From assembly GCA_964610885.1 (NCBI GenBank), contig CAZSWR010000001.1, positions 1-64,000 of the forward strand: a DNA stretch of 64,000 nt, in the 5' to 3' direction. The translations under genes were made by a program, and so were the position numbers. The stretch's first letter is position 1, and each line of letters starts with the position of its first letter. Shown here piece after piece: positions 35,019 to 42,812 of the stretch. Source of the DNA: CAZSWR01 sp964610885 (lineage in GTDB: Bacteria; Bacteroidota; Ignavibacteria; Kapaibacteriales; UBA2268). The notes under the pieces were generated by a model that was given only the letters and a program-made list of their open reading frames with translations, had not been told where the DNA came from and did not search any database.

Positions 35019-36851
35019 ATGGTTTTAAAAGATAAATTTCGCGAAATGATTGATTCCGGGCCAATTCTCTTTGATGGCGGAATGGGGACGGAGCTGTACA
35101 AACGAGGCGTGTATATCAATAAATGCTTCGACGAATTGAACCTGACGAATCCCGCATTGGTGGCCTCTGTTCACGAATCATACGTTGCTGCCGGAGCAGA
35201 CATCATTGAAACCAACACCTTTGGCGCCAATCCGCAAAAATTAGAGCGGTATTCGCTTGCTTCCGAATGCGAAAAGATCAATACCGAGGGCGTGCGCATT
35301 GCCAAATCTGTGGCTCGTGGCGGCGTGCTCGTGGCCGGTTCAGTCGGGCCTTTGGGGATCAAAATCGAGCCTCTCGGCCCCACTTCGCGCCGCGAAGCCC
35401 ATGACTTCTTTGCTGTTCAAATCAAGGCCCTTGCCGAATCCGGTGCGGACCTTATCATACTCGAAACATTTGTCTATCCCGACGAGCTAAGGCAGGCCTT
35501 AGCGGCGGCGCGGTCTGTGTGCGATCTCCCGGTGATTGCCCAGATGACAATCGACGAGAATTGCAATTCGCTCACCGGCGCTTCGCCTGAAACAATGATA
35601 GCGGAGTTAGACGCCTTGGGTGCCGATGCGATTGGGATAAACTGCACAGTCGGCCCGCAAGTTATGTTTGAATGGCTGGAGCGAGTCCGGCGATTGTCGA
35701 GCCTGCCCATTTCGCTGATGCCCAATGCCGGGCGGCCGAGGAACGTGGACGGACGAAATATCTACATGTCTTCGCCGGAATACTTTGCAGAGTATGCAAA
35801 ACGATTCATACAGGCCGGGGCAAATATCATTGGTGGGTGTTGCGGCACATCGCCGGAGCATATACGCGCAATGCGGGCAGCTATCCACTCGCTGAAGCCA
35901 AGGAAAACATACATTGAAACGAAGGCCTCTTCGGAGCCATCTCAGGAACGCGAAAAGCCGACCAGCGAGAATAAGTCCAGATTCGCCCGCAGGCTGCACG
36001 ATGGCCACTTCGTTACGTCGGTCGAGATTGTCTCGCCCTTTGGCGCCGATGCCAAAAAAGAAATTGAAAATGCCCGAGAAATGTACAACTTCGGTATCGA
36101 TGCCATTAATATTCCCGACGGCCCAAGGGCGAGCGCCAGGATGTCCGGTTTGGCAATGGCTGTCCTAATCCGTAGGGAAGTGGGCATCGAACCAATTATG
36201 CACTACGTCTGCCGCGATCGGAACGTAATCGAGATGCAATCCGGGCTGGTCGGAGCTTATGCACTCGGCGTTAGGAATATATTGGCAATTACTGGCGACC
36301 CGCCCAAACTGGGCAACTACCCGGACGCAACAGCCGTTTTCGACGTGGATTCGATTGGGCTGATGAATATTATCTATATGCTCAATAATGGTAGGGACAT
36401 CGCTGGGAATCCGATTGGTGCGCCGACTGGGTTTTTCGCTGGAGTGGGAGCGAATCCCGGGGCAATTAACCTCGACGAAGAGCTGCGCCGGCTGGATTGG
36501 AAAATCAAGGCAGGGGCAGAATTCATCATTACTCAACCTGTGTTTGATGTCTCAGTTTTCGAACACTTCGTCAATTTGGTGGCGCACTATCGCGTTCCAA
36601 TCCTGGCGGGTGTGTGGCCGCTCGTTTCGATTAGGAACGCTGAGTTTATGAACAACGAAATGCCTGGTTGTTCCGTGCCGGAATCGATTCTTCGGCGAAT
36701 GGCGCTTCACGAAGGCAACAAGGAAGCCGGAATCGCGGAGGGCATCCGAATTGCTCGCGAGACTATCGAGCAGATTCGCCCAATGGTGAACGGTTTGCAG
36801 ATTTCTGCACCTTTCGGCCGCGTTCGTTTGGTAGAAGAAATCCTTGGGTAA
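35019..36851 (+). CDS. Fused homocysteine S-methyltransferase / methylenetetrahydrofolate reductase (YitJ-like)
   Basis: 611 residues from ATG 35019, chosen for the CGGAGG site 8 bp upstream; a longer frame to 34917 overlaps truB and lacks family similarity. Residues 1-305 form the homocysteine-binding barrel (LFDGGMGTELYKRG; zinc ligands C209 in GINCTVGP and C274-C275 in GGCCGTSPEHI). Residues about 335-611 are a MetF-type MTHFR (FVTSVEIVSPFGAD, GPRASARMSGLAMA, HYVCRDRN, ILAITGDPP, GVGANPGA, FIITQPVFD). The fusion equals Bacillus YitJ in plan. It likely makes 5-methyl-THF and may pass the methyl group to homocysteine without cobalamin or act with a separate MetH. 67 bp after truB. Confidence 0.92.
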   Translation: MVLKDKFREMIDSGPILFDGGMGTELYKRGVYINKCFDELNLTNPALVASVHESYVAAGADIIETNTFGANPQKLERYSLASECEKINTEGVRIAKSVARGGVLVAGSVGPLGIKIEPLGPTSRREAHDFFAVQIKALAESGADLIILETFVYPDELRQALAAARSVCDLPVIAQMTIDENCNSLTGASPETMIAELDALGADAIGINCTVGPQVMFEWLERVRRLSSLPISLMPNAGRPRNVDGRNIYMSSPEYFAEYAKRFIQAGANIIGGCCGTSPEHIRAMRAAIHSLKPRKTYIETKASSEPSQEREKPTSENKSRFARRLHDGHFVTSVEIVSPFGADAKKEIENAREMYNFGIDAINIPDGPRASARMSGLAMAVLIRREVGIEPIMHYVCRDRNVIEMQSGLVGAYALGVRNILAITGDPPKLGNYPDATAVFDVDSIGLMNIIYMLNNGRDIAGNPIGAPTGFFAGVGANPGAINLDEELRRLDWKIKAGAEFIITQPVFDVSVFEHFVNLVAHYRVPILAGVWPLVSIRNAEFMNNEMPGCSVPESILRRMALHEGNKEAGIAEGIRIARETIEQIRPMVNGLQISAPFGRVRLVEEILG

Positions 36852-36902
36852 TTAGTTGATTTGCTGATGTGATAATAAAAAGTAGCAAGTAGAAAGATGT
36901 GT

Positions 36903-36970
36903 AGGGGCGGGTTCCGAACCCGTCCGGCTATTCAACTAAACGTGCCGCACTTCCGAAGTGCGGCACGTTT
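36903..36970. repeat. Hairpin unit copy 1 (GGGCGGGTTC plus AACGTGCCGCAC stem)
   Basis: GGGCGGGTTCCGAACCCG palindrome (from about 36905) is followed after about 16 nt by a long hairpin at 36938-36970 (stem AAACGTGCCGCACTT against AAGTGCGGCACGTTT, 3-nt loop), then ACGTTTT. The same two-part unit occurs at 38611-38676 on the other side of the next gene. The stem plus T-rich end could terminate transcription after the metF-like gene. Confidence 0.8.
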
Positions 36971-36989
36971 ACGTTTTGAAAACTCCCAA

Positions 36990-37114
36990 TGTCATCGGAT
37001 GAGTCCCCAAGCAAAATATTGCGAGCAAATTTAATCTAACTTTATTAAATTGAGTCTATTGCTTAGCAGAAATATCGGGATCAAACTTCTAATAAAGGGT
37101 TAGTTAGATATGAG
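36990..37114 (+). repeat. Module-plus-palindrome repeat, copy B (reverse orientation)
   Basis: Begins with the single palindrome arm TGTCATCGGATGAGT (36990-37004) and continues with the reverse complement of the 110-bp module (CCCCAAGCAAAATATTGCGAGC ... split landmarks AATTTAATCTAACTTTATT and TGCTTAGCAGAAAT). The partner arm is missing here; the hairpin unit sits in its place. The 12 bases before the arm (GAAAACTCCCAA) are shared with copy D near 39.15 kb. Confidence 0.82.
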
Positions 37115-37322
37115 TTGGCCACCAATAAACCTTATTAACACTTCCTAACCTTCGTAGCCCCCGCAAATCCAACCCATAATAATCGACCTTGTTATCTTAT
37201 TAAATACAAGTAAATAAGATAATAAGGTAGGTTGTATATAAATGCGATTTGGCTATTATGGTTTGGGAATAGAATAAGGTTGTTCTCTTTAGAAAAATAT
37301 TCACGCGAAGCAGATCGTTAAA

Positions 37323-37390
37323 GCTCTTCCGATGACTTTATGGATAAACATACGTAATTAGCTCGAATATTTGCCAGTCATCGGATGAGT
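37323..37390. repeat. Paired palindrome element, copy 4
   Basis: Left arm GCTCTTCCGATGACT (37323-37337, two mismatches) and right arm AGTCATCGGATGAGT (37376-37390), 38 nt apart. The interior differs from all other copies. Confidence 0.78.
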
Positions 37391-37394
37391 CTAA

Positions 37395-37441
37395 ACAACA
37401 CATTATCACATCAACACATCATCACATTATCACATCAACTA
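37395..37441. repeat. ATCACATTATCACATCA-type simple repeat tract
   Basis: Tandem degenerate units of CACATTATCACATCA and ATCATCACATTATCACATCAA type. Similar tracts occur at 15.45 and 39.18-39.25 kb, always beside the palindrome elements. Confidence 0.7.
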
Positions 37442-37605
37442 ATTAAATTGCGGGATCCAATCCTGCCCAAGTATATGAATATCGTGAAAATCTTTACGTC
37501 CATCTTCGATGTCAATGAAATGTTTTGTTATTAATGATTCAATTATTTATATTGCGATTCGTTGGTTCAAATAATTATTAATAACTTGTTTTCGGAGGCT
37601 GGTTT

Positions 37606-38577
37606 ATGAAGAAAGCTACATATTTAATAGTTCTTGCTCTTTTTGTGGCATTCTCTTGCGTTGCCTCGGCCATTAACCACCAAGGTAATTGGCGGTGGAG
37701 GAATGATGACGGTTCCGAAACAACTGCCACATGGAAGGCTGCCGAGAATACTCTTACGAATATTCAATCGCCTTCGAACATTCGTCTGCGAATTCAAATC
37801 TTTGAATATGCATCAGCCGGTGCGTCTTGGGTTGCGCCTGCTTTAAACCTTGCATATAAAAAATCTGGCGATTTAGGTTGGACTATTATCACAAACGATC
37901 CGACGACGAACCATTTTGTCCTTAGCCCATCGGCGAATTTCGCCGATGGCGCGCTAACCACTCTGCAATTGACTCCCCAAGGCGAGGGCTATAACCATGT
38001 TCCCGGGTATATGATCGAACATACTTTTCCGTTCGCGAAACCGATCATGGATCATCCTTCAGTTTCAGAGTGGGAATACTGCATCAGGCCCACAGCAAAT
38101 ATCACTCGCGATTCGTATAATTTCCAATTGCAAGAATTGTCTGGCGATGGCACTGCCTTTGGCGTGGGCATAGTTGCGTGCGATGTCTTGATAACAACTC
38201 CTGCGCTTACGACTATTCAAGTGACGAATATACAAAATGACCAATCTCTGTGCGTAGCTTCGATTACTGACGATGGCAGCTTGGAAATCATCGAGCGTGG
38301 GGTGTGCTGGAACACGATAGGCTCGCCCACAATCGCCGATGCGCACAGCTCGGAACCCGGTTCGTTCGGAATGAGCAATTTCACGGCTCCGCTCACTGGA
38401 CTTTCGGCCAACACGACTTACTACGTCCGTTCATACGCCACGAACACTCTCGGCACAGGATACGGCAACGAAATCCTTTTCACAACCGTCCCAACGCTTG
38501 GCGAATGGGGCCTGATCGCTTTTGCCGGTTTGATTGCATTGATTGGTGCCGCCATTGTGGTCAAGAAACACTTGTAG
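37606..38577 (+). CDS. Secreted protein with IPTL-CTERM-like sorting tail
   Basis: 323 residues. Signal peptide MKKATYLIVLALFVAFSCVASA. The N-terminal half is unclassified (NHQGNWRWRNDDGSETTATW...). Residues about 205-290 are a fibronectin-like module common in FCB secreted proteins (IIERGVCWNTIGSPTIADAHS ... LTGLSANTTYYVRSYATNTLGTGYGN). The C-terminus TVPTLGEWGLIAFAGLIALIGAAIVVKKHL has the PTL-x-EWG motif, one helix and a basic end, as in the IPTL-CTERM sorting signal. Such tails are thought to be processed by exosortase-like enzymes. It is flanked on both sides by the same intergenic repeats. CGGAGG ribosome-binding site. Confidence 0.8.
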   Translation: MKKATYLIVLALFVAFSCVASAINHQGNWRWRNDDGSETTATWKAAENTLTNIQSPSNIRLRIQIFEYASAGASWVAPALNLAYKKSGDLGWTIITNDPTTNHFVLSPSANFADGALTTLQLTPQGEGYNHVPGYMIEHTFPFAKPIMDHPSVSEWEYCIRPTANITRDSYNFQLQELSGDGTAFGVGIVACDVLITTPALTTIQVTNIQNDQSLCVASITDDGSLEIIERGVCWNTIGSPTIADAHSSEPGSFGMSNFTAPLTGLSANTTYYVRSYATNTLGTGYGNEILFTTVPTLGEWGLIAFAGLIALIGAAIVVKKHL

Positions 38578-38610
38578 GTCCAACAGACAGATCAATCCAG
38601 AATCTAAGAA

Positions 38611-38676
38611 TGGCGGGTTCCGAACCCGCCCGACTATTCAGAAAAACGTGCCACACTTCCGAAGTGCGGCACGTTT
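38611..38676. repeat. Hairpin unit copy 2
   Basis: GGCGGGTTCCGAACCCGCC palindrome followed by a hairpin at 38644-38676 (AAACGTGCCACACTT against AAGTGCGGCACGTTT, one mismatch) and ACGTTTTTT. Near-identical to the unit at 36903-36970. With its T-run it may end transcription of the IPTL-CTERM-like gene 34 bp upstream. Confidence 0.82.
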
Positions 38677-38701
38677 ACGTTTTTTACTGCTGAAGTATTA
38701 A

Positions 38702-38811
38702 ATCTTATCTAACTAATTTCAAATTCCGCGGTTGGGCTGGCATTTTCTGCTTAGCACTAGACTTAATTTAATAAAGTGAGATTTATTAAGCTCGCAAATT
38801 TTTGCTTGGGG
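38702..38811 (-). repeat. 110-bp module, copy C
   Basis: Landmarks TCTTATCTAACTAATTTC, TTTTCTGCTTAGCACTAG, ACTTAATTTAATAAAGTGAG and GCTCGCAAATTTTTGCTTGG. The following palindrome arm is decayed (GACTTCATAGC). Same orientation as copies A and D. Confidence 0.8.
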
Positions 38812-38881
38812 ACTTCATAGCAACAAAGTCAGGACGAACATCCAAGGGGCGTAACCATGAAAGAAAAATCAAAAAGATTAC

Positions 38882-38945
38882 GGGGCTCCGCCCCTGAAAA
38901 TGACGAGATCAATAATTTGCTACGAAGATCATAGGGCTACGCCCC
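38882..38945. repeat. GC-rich REP-like palindromes
   Basis: GGGGCTCCGCCCC (38882-38894) and GGGCTACGCCC (38934-38944) stand about 50 bp apart, with a related GGGGCGTAACC about 30 bp further left. They resemble short REP-type palindromes spread in intergenic DNA. Confidence 0.65.
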
Positions 38946-38991
38946 ATAAAACAAGAAAGCCAGAACAATAACGCGCTTTAGCCCTAAAATC

Positions 38992-39171
38992 TCTCATATC
39001 CAACAAACCCTCTATTCCAATCTGAAACCGGCTATTTCTGCTAAGCACTATAATCTATTTAATAGAGTTAGATTAAATTTGCTCGCAATATTTTGCTTTG
39101 GGACTCATCCAATGACTATAAAAGCTAATGGTGGCAATTAGACTGAAAACTCCCAAAGTCATCGGATGAGT
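38992..39171 (-). repeat. Module-plus-palindrome repeat, copy D
   Basis: 110-bp module at about 38992-39102 (landmarks TTTCTGCTAAGCACTATAAT, GAGTTAGATTAAATTTGCTC, GCAATATTTTGCTTTGGG) joined to a palindrome pair: ACTCATCCAATGACT (39103-39117, one mismatch) and AGTCATCGGATGAGT (39157-39171), 39 nt apart. Confidence 0.85.
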
Positions 39172-39173
39172 CT

Positions 39174-39245
39174 AATCACCACATCATCATATCACCATAT
39201 CATCATATCATCACATTATCCCATCCCCACATTATCACATTAGCT
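39174..39245. repeat. ATCATCACAT-type simple repeat tract
   Basis: A 70-bp run of ATCACCACATC, ATCATATCACC, ATCATCACATT and ATCACATT units, directly beside repeat copy D. Matches the tracts near 15.45 and 37.4 kb. Confidence 0.75.
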
Positions 39246-39449
39246 AATCAAGCGTCTGTTCGTGTATATTGCTCGAGCAGTAGCTCTGTAATTGCCTAAC
39301 TTGCTGACTTTTATTCCTTGCCGTAAAATTCTAAACAAATGCTTTATGAATTTTTGTATTTTTGCAAATGCTATGCTTCGTATTTGGATTGGATTCCTTC
39401 CGAATGGCATGGTTCAAATTAGAGTTAAATTGAATAAAGGCTTGCCGAA

Positions 39450-40322
39450 ATGCTTAAGAAAATACTTCTTGCTTGTTTCATTGTTGCAATGGCCGCATCT
39501 TGCAATCGGGAGGGAAAACCCGAAAAAAGCGATGCTCCAGCCAAGGATACCACCGCTGCCCAGCTCAGCGACTCCGTGATACACGACATTTTCAATAATA
39601 GAATCACTCCCGGATTCAACGAAACTCCTGCCTCGGCCCAGCAGGTCCTGGAAAATGCAATACTCGCCCGATTCGGCAAAACCGGCATGGCCGATATAAA
39701 AACTATTTATATGGAAGTGCGTATCAAGGGTGGAGACATGGGCGCCGACTCCCGCGTGTGGATGAAAATGCCCGACAAACTCAGAACCGAATCCTCATTT
39801 GGCAATAAAAAAGGCATTGCTGTCTATTCGCAAAACAATTCGTGGCTCAAATCCCCCGAAAACGATTCTATTATTTCGCCTTCGCGCGAAGAGGTTATGC
39901 AAATGAAAATTGCTGCTGTCTCGCAGATCGAATACATACTCTCGCCCATCTCGACGCTGATGAAAAAACCATATAGCATTGATTTGGTCGGCAAGGAAAT
40001 GGTGGACGGAAAGGAAAACTACGTCATCAAATTCTCGAACCCAGAGGCCAAAAAACAAAAAGCTGAGGCTTTCGACGAGCACATCGTCTATATCGATGCC
40101 AAAACATTCCTCGATTCGAAAATTGTTTCTACCGTTTATATCAAAGGCAAAACACAGATCGCCATTACTCAACTTTCGGACAATCGGAAGGCCAATGGCT
40201 ACTTGATTGCTCACCGGTCGGTTACCTCGCAGCAAAACATGAAAGTCGTTACAGAGGTGAAAACGATGAAGATCAACGAACCAATCGACGACGCATTATT
40301 CACGAAATCTAGCATTAAATAG
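39450..40322 (+). CDS. Lipoprotein resembling outer-membrane lipoprotein-sorting proteins (LolA-like fold)
   Basis: 290 residues. Lipoprotein signal MLKKILLACFIVAMAASC (lipobox AASC). The mature part shows a long run of beta strands with a pattern like LolA/LppX-type half barrels: IKTIYMEVRIKGGDMGADSRVWMKMPDKLRTES, then IAVYSQNNSWLKSP, YVIKFSNPEAKK, HIVYIDAKTFLDSKI, INEPIDDALFTK. Related proteins carry lipids or lipoproteins across the periplasm; whether this one does is unknown. Being a lipoprotein itself, unlike LolA, it may act in the outer membrane (LolB- or DUF4292-like). purD starts 16 bp later, so the two are co-transcribed. Confidence 0.75.
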   Translation: MLKKILLACFIVAMAASCNREGKPEKSDAPAKDTTAAQLSDSVIHDIFNNRITPGFNETPASAQQVLENAILARFGKTGMADIKTIYMEVRIKGGDMGADSRVWMKMPDKLRTESSFGNKKGIAVYSQNNSWLKSPENDSIISPSREEVMQMKIAAVSQIEYILSPISTLMKKPYSIDLVGKEMVDGKENYVIKFSNPEAKKQKAEAFDEHIVYIDAKTFLDSKIVSTVYIKGKTQIAITQLSDNRKANGYLIAHRSVTSQQNMKVVTEVKTMKINEPIDDALFTKSSIK

Positions 40323-40338
40323 TTGGAATAGGCAAACA

Positions 40339-41613
40339 ATGAATGTACTTCTGATCGGCTCCGGTGGCCGCGAACACGCCCTCGCAATGAAAATTGCGCA
40401 ATCGCCCAAATTGACGAAACTCTGGGCTTTCCCGGGCAATCCCGGAATTCTATCCATTGCCACGCGCGCGCAAATCGCCTCGGATTCGGCTTCGGAAATC
40501 ATTCCTTTCTGCCGAGAAAATTCGATTGGCTTGGTCGTGGTCGGCCCCGAACAACCCCTCGCCAGCGGCCTGGCGGACAGCCTCGCGGCCGAAGGCATTC
40601 CGTGCTTTGGCCCGTCGAAGCTCGCCGCCGAACTCGAATCCTCCAAGATTTTTGCGAAAGACTTCATGATCGCAAACAAAATCCCGACGGCCGAGTACCG
40701 CACATTCTCAATCGCCCAGTCGGAAGAATGCTACAAATACTTGGCGGACAGCTCGATCCCCGTAGTCATCAAGGCGGACGGACTGGCAGCGGGCAAGGGA
40801 GTGATCATCGCCCAGTCCCACGAAGAAGCTATCTCGGCGGCCCGTTCCATGTTTGGCGGTTTGTTCCGCGACGCTGGCTCGTCCATCGTGATCGAAGAAT
40901 TTATGAAAGGCGAGGAAGCCTCCATTTTTGCAATCTCGGACGGCACCGATTTCGTGTTGCTCGCCCCGGCCCAAGACCACAAACGAATCGGGGACGGCGA
41001 CACAGGGAAAAACACAGGCGGCATGGGCGCGTACGCCCCGGCTCCGATTGCCGACGAGGAAATACTGCGCCAAGCGAGCGAAACAATCATACGCCCCACG
41101 CTGAAGGGAATGCGCGATCTGGGGCGCCCGTTCGTCGGATGCCTCTATGCCGGACTGATGATCAACAAAGGGATTGCAAAAGTAGTCGAATTCAATTGCC
41201 GCTTCGGCGACCCCGAGACCCAGGCCGTACTGCTGGCCATGGACGGCGATTTGCTCGAATTGCTGCATTCGGCGGCCATCGGCAAATTGAACGCCGAGGC
41301 TTTGGCCAATCCCGCACAGAAACACGTGGCCTGCGTGGTGCTGGCCTCCGGCGGATACCCGGACGAATTCCAAAAAGGCTATCCCATCGCGGGTATCGAA
41401 GAGGCAGAGCAGGCGGGTGCTGTCGTCTTCCACGCAGGCACAGCCGCAGCTGACGGCCAGATAACGACTGCCGGCGGCCGGGTGCTGAACGTGTGCGCAG
41501 CGGGCGCGAACCTGCAATCCGCACTCGACAAGGCATACAGCGCCATCGGAAAGATTAAATTCACCAACATGTATTTCCGCTCAGACATCGGCGCGAAGGC
41601 GGGCGAGCACTGA
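40339..41613 (+). CDS. purD: Phosphoribosylamine-glycine ligase
   Basis: 424 residues, standard length. ATP-grasp enzyme: MNVLLIGSGGREHALAMKIAQSP, GPEQPLASGLAD, FGPSKLAAELESSK, VVIKADGLAAGKGV, the GARS signature region RFGDPETQAVL and the C-terminal domain (YPDEFQKGYPI, GGRVLNVCA). Step two of purine synthesis. It follows the lipoprotein gene by 16 bp; that pairing is accidental in function as far as can be seen. Confidence 0.97.
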   Translation: MNVLLIGSGGREHALAMKIAQSPKLTKLWAFPGNPGILSIATRAQIASDSASEIIPFCRENSIGLVVVGPEQPLASGLADSLAAEGIPCFGPSKLAAELESSKIFAKDFMIANKIPTAEYRTFSIAQSEECYKYLADSSIPVVIKADGLAAGKGVIIAQSHEEAISAARSMFGGLFRDAGSSIVIEEFMKGEEASIFAISDGTDFVLLAPAQDHKRIGDGDTGKNTGGMGAYAPAPIADEEILRQASETIIRPTLKGMRDLGRPFVGCLYAGLMINKGIAKVVEFNCRFGDPETQAVLLAMDGDLLELLHSAAIGKLNAEALANPAQKHVACVVLASGGYPDEFQKGYPIAGIEEAEQAGAVVFHAGTAAADGQITTAGGRVLNVCAAGANLQSALDKAYSAIGKIKFTNMYFRSDIGAKAGEH

Positions 41614-41640
41614 GAAGGGGGATAGGTTATCTTTTTTTAC

Positions 41641-41665
41641 AAAGCCTGCACTGAGAGCAGGCTTT
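41641..41665 (+). terminator. Hairpin after purD
   Basis: Stem AAAGCCTGC/GCAGGCTTT with a 7-nt loop, 28 bp after the stop, followed by GTTGTATT. The stem is good but the T-run is poor, so termination is likely rather than certain. Confidence 0.55.
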
Positions 41666-41748
41666 GTTGTATTGGCATATGTTGTTGTAGAGGATAATTA
41701 TTGAGAATTACGTCTATGGTTGGTAGGCAATTAATAGTATCTCAGATA

Positions 41749-42804
41749 TTATTTTATTATACTCTCATTGTTTTCAGAATGTAGTTTTTGATTCTTTAGC
41801 ACCGTTTCTTTAGAGGTGTTAGCGTAGCAATAAGTACAAAAATGACTACAAGTATTATACATTCCGATGTCTTTACTAATCATACAACCGCAAGCCTGCC
41901 GCTGTCCTTTGTCTTTTAGCTTTTCTGCTGAGAGAGGAGTAGCTTTATGATCAATGCTAAAAAGAGTGTTTGTGTCGGATAACTTTCCATAATTCAGATA
42001 ATAAACTAAAGCAGAATCCTCAGCAAAGAGTTCTTTCATTAATTCAGAGTCAATACATCGATTGTGACCAATATTGTATTTTTCTAAATCAATTTTTTCA
42101 GCACATGTTGAAAGAGATAAATTCCATCCTTCATTATTCCAATACTCTTTAATCTTCATTAATCCTTCAGCAATTTCATTCATTTGCTCAATGGTTAACT
42201 CTGAATTATCGATTGTATCTCGGTGGAAATGAGATGGATCTTTTATTAGATTTCTTTGTACTTTTCTGTACGAATTAATGTCAACAAAACTAAATACCAA
42301 TTTATCAGTATAGCTATTTAACTGTTTACTAATGCCCCATATTCTTTTAAGTATTTCTCGGGGAGTGAGCTTTGGTGTTACTATAATAGGGTCGAATCGC
42401 CAAATAACCTTCTCTTTGCCAATCAATTGTGAAAGTTCCTTGAATGTTTCAATTCGTTTTTCCAACGAAGGAACATTAGGCTCGAAGCCTTCAGTTTCAT
42501 AATCATTTAAGGTATATTGAAAATAATAATGAATTCCGATTTTATCCAATTCCTTTAGGTAGGGGATTAATGGCTTAGGGTTTTTTGTCCAAAAGACGAT
42601 GACTTTACAATTGCTGAACGACACATAAACAGGTTTTTGATTGAAAGGATTGCGCCATACAACATATCCTGCCCTTAGACGATTGATAAACCATTTCGCA
42701 TAAAATGCGGGAATATCCGTACTCCTACTTGCGGAAATGATGACTGGAGTATGCGCCTCGACTTGCTCGTTGTTATCCTTTGTTATTTTTTCTTTATTAT
42801 TCAT
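41749..42804 (-). CDS. DUF1848 radical-SAM-like protein
   Basis: 351 residues. N-terminal part has TIM-barrel-type strands of the DUF1848 family: VIISASRSTDIPAFYAKWF (21-39), VIVFWTKNPKPLI (68-80), YYFQYTLNDYE (93-103), VIWRFDPII (133-141). Near the C-terminus is C305-G-C307 and then C319-x3-C323-x2-C326 (TCSHFCTYCYAN), the cysteine spacing of radical SAM enzymes, but at the wrong end of the barrel. So the protein probably binds a [4Fe-4S] cluster and may be a permuted radical SAM enzyme, close in flavour to spore photoproduct lyase. Starts 8 bp after the helicase stop; both genes are AT-rich and form an operon. Substrate unknown. Confidence 0.82.
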   Translation of the reverse strand: MNNKEKITKDNNEQVEAHTPVIISASRSTDIPAFYAKWFINRLRAGYVVWRNPFNQKPVYVSFSNCKVIVFWTKNPKPLIPYLKELDKIGIHYYFQYTLNDYETEGFEPNVPSLEKRIETFKELSQLIGKEKVIWRFDPIIVTPKLTPREILKRIWGISKQLNSYTDKLVFSFVDINSYRKVQRNLIKDPSHFHRDTIDNSELTIEQMNEIAEGLMKIKEYWNNEGWNLSLSTCAEKIDLEKYNIGHNRCIDSELMKELFAEDSALVYYLNYGKLSDTNTLFSIDHKATPLSAEKLKDKGQRQACGCMISKDIGMYNTCSHFCTYCYANTSKETVLKNQKLHSENNESIIK

Positions 42805-42812
42805 ATTGACAA

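Larger units (their letters stand above)
36852..37605. other. Repeat-rich intergenic region upstream of the IPTL-CTERM-like gene
   Basis: 754 bp without a gene. It is a mosaic of repeats listed separately (GGGCGGGTTC/hairpin unit, reversed 110-bp module, palindrome pair, ATCACAT tract). Between them, 37180-37245 holds an inverted repeat around ATCTTATTAAATAC/AAATAAGATAATAAGGT. The gene at 37606 has a CGGAGG ribosome-binding site at 37591-37596. Confidence 0.6.
38578..39449. other. Repeat-rich intergenic region downstream of the IPTL-CTERM-like gene
   Basis: 872 bp with no convincing gene. It holds a second hairpin unit, two 110-bp modules, GC-rich short palindromes, a palindrome pair and an ATCACAT tract, each listed separately. 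A TATTTTTG box at 39357-39364 could be part of the promoter of the lipoprotein gene at 39450; no well-spaced TTG was found. Confidence 0.6.

Noticed and set aside
14920..39171. Integron attC sites
   Set aside because: The arms lack the GTTRRRY/RYYYAAC core and no integron-integrase gene or promoterless cassettes are seen.
39292..39579. 95-residue plus-strand frame overlapping the lipoprotein gene
   Set aside because: Out of frame with the clear lipoprotein signal and without conserved content.
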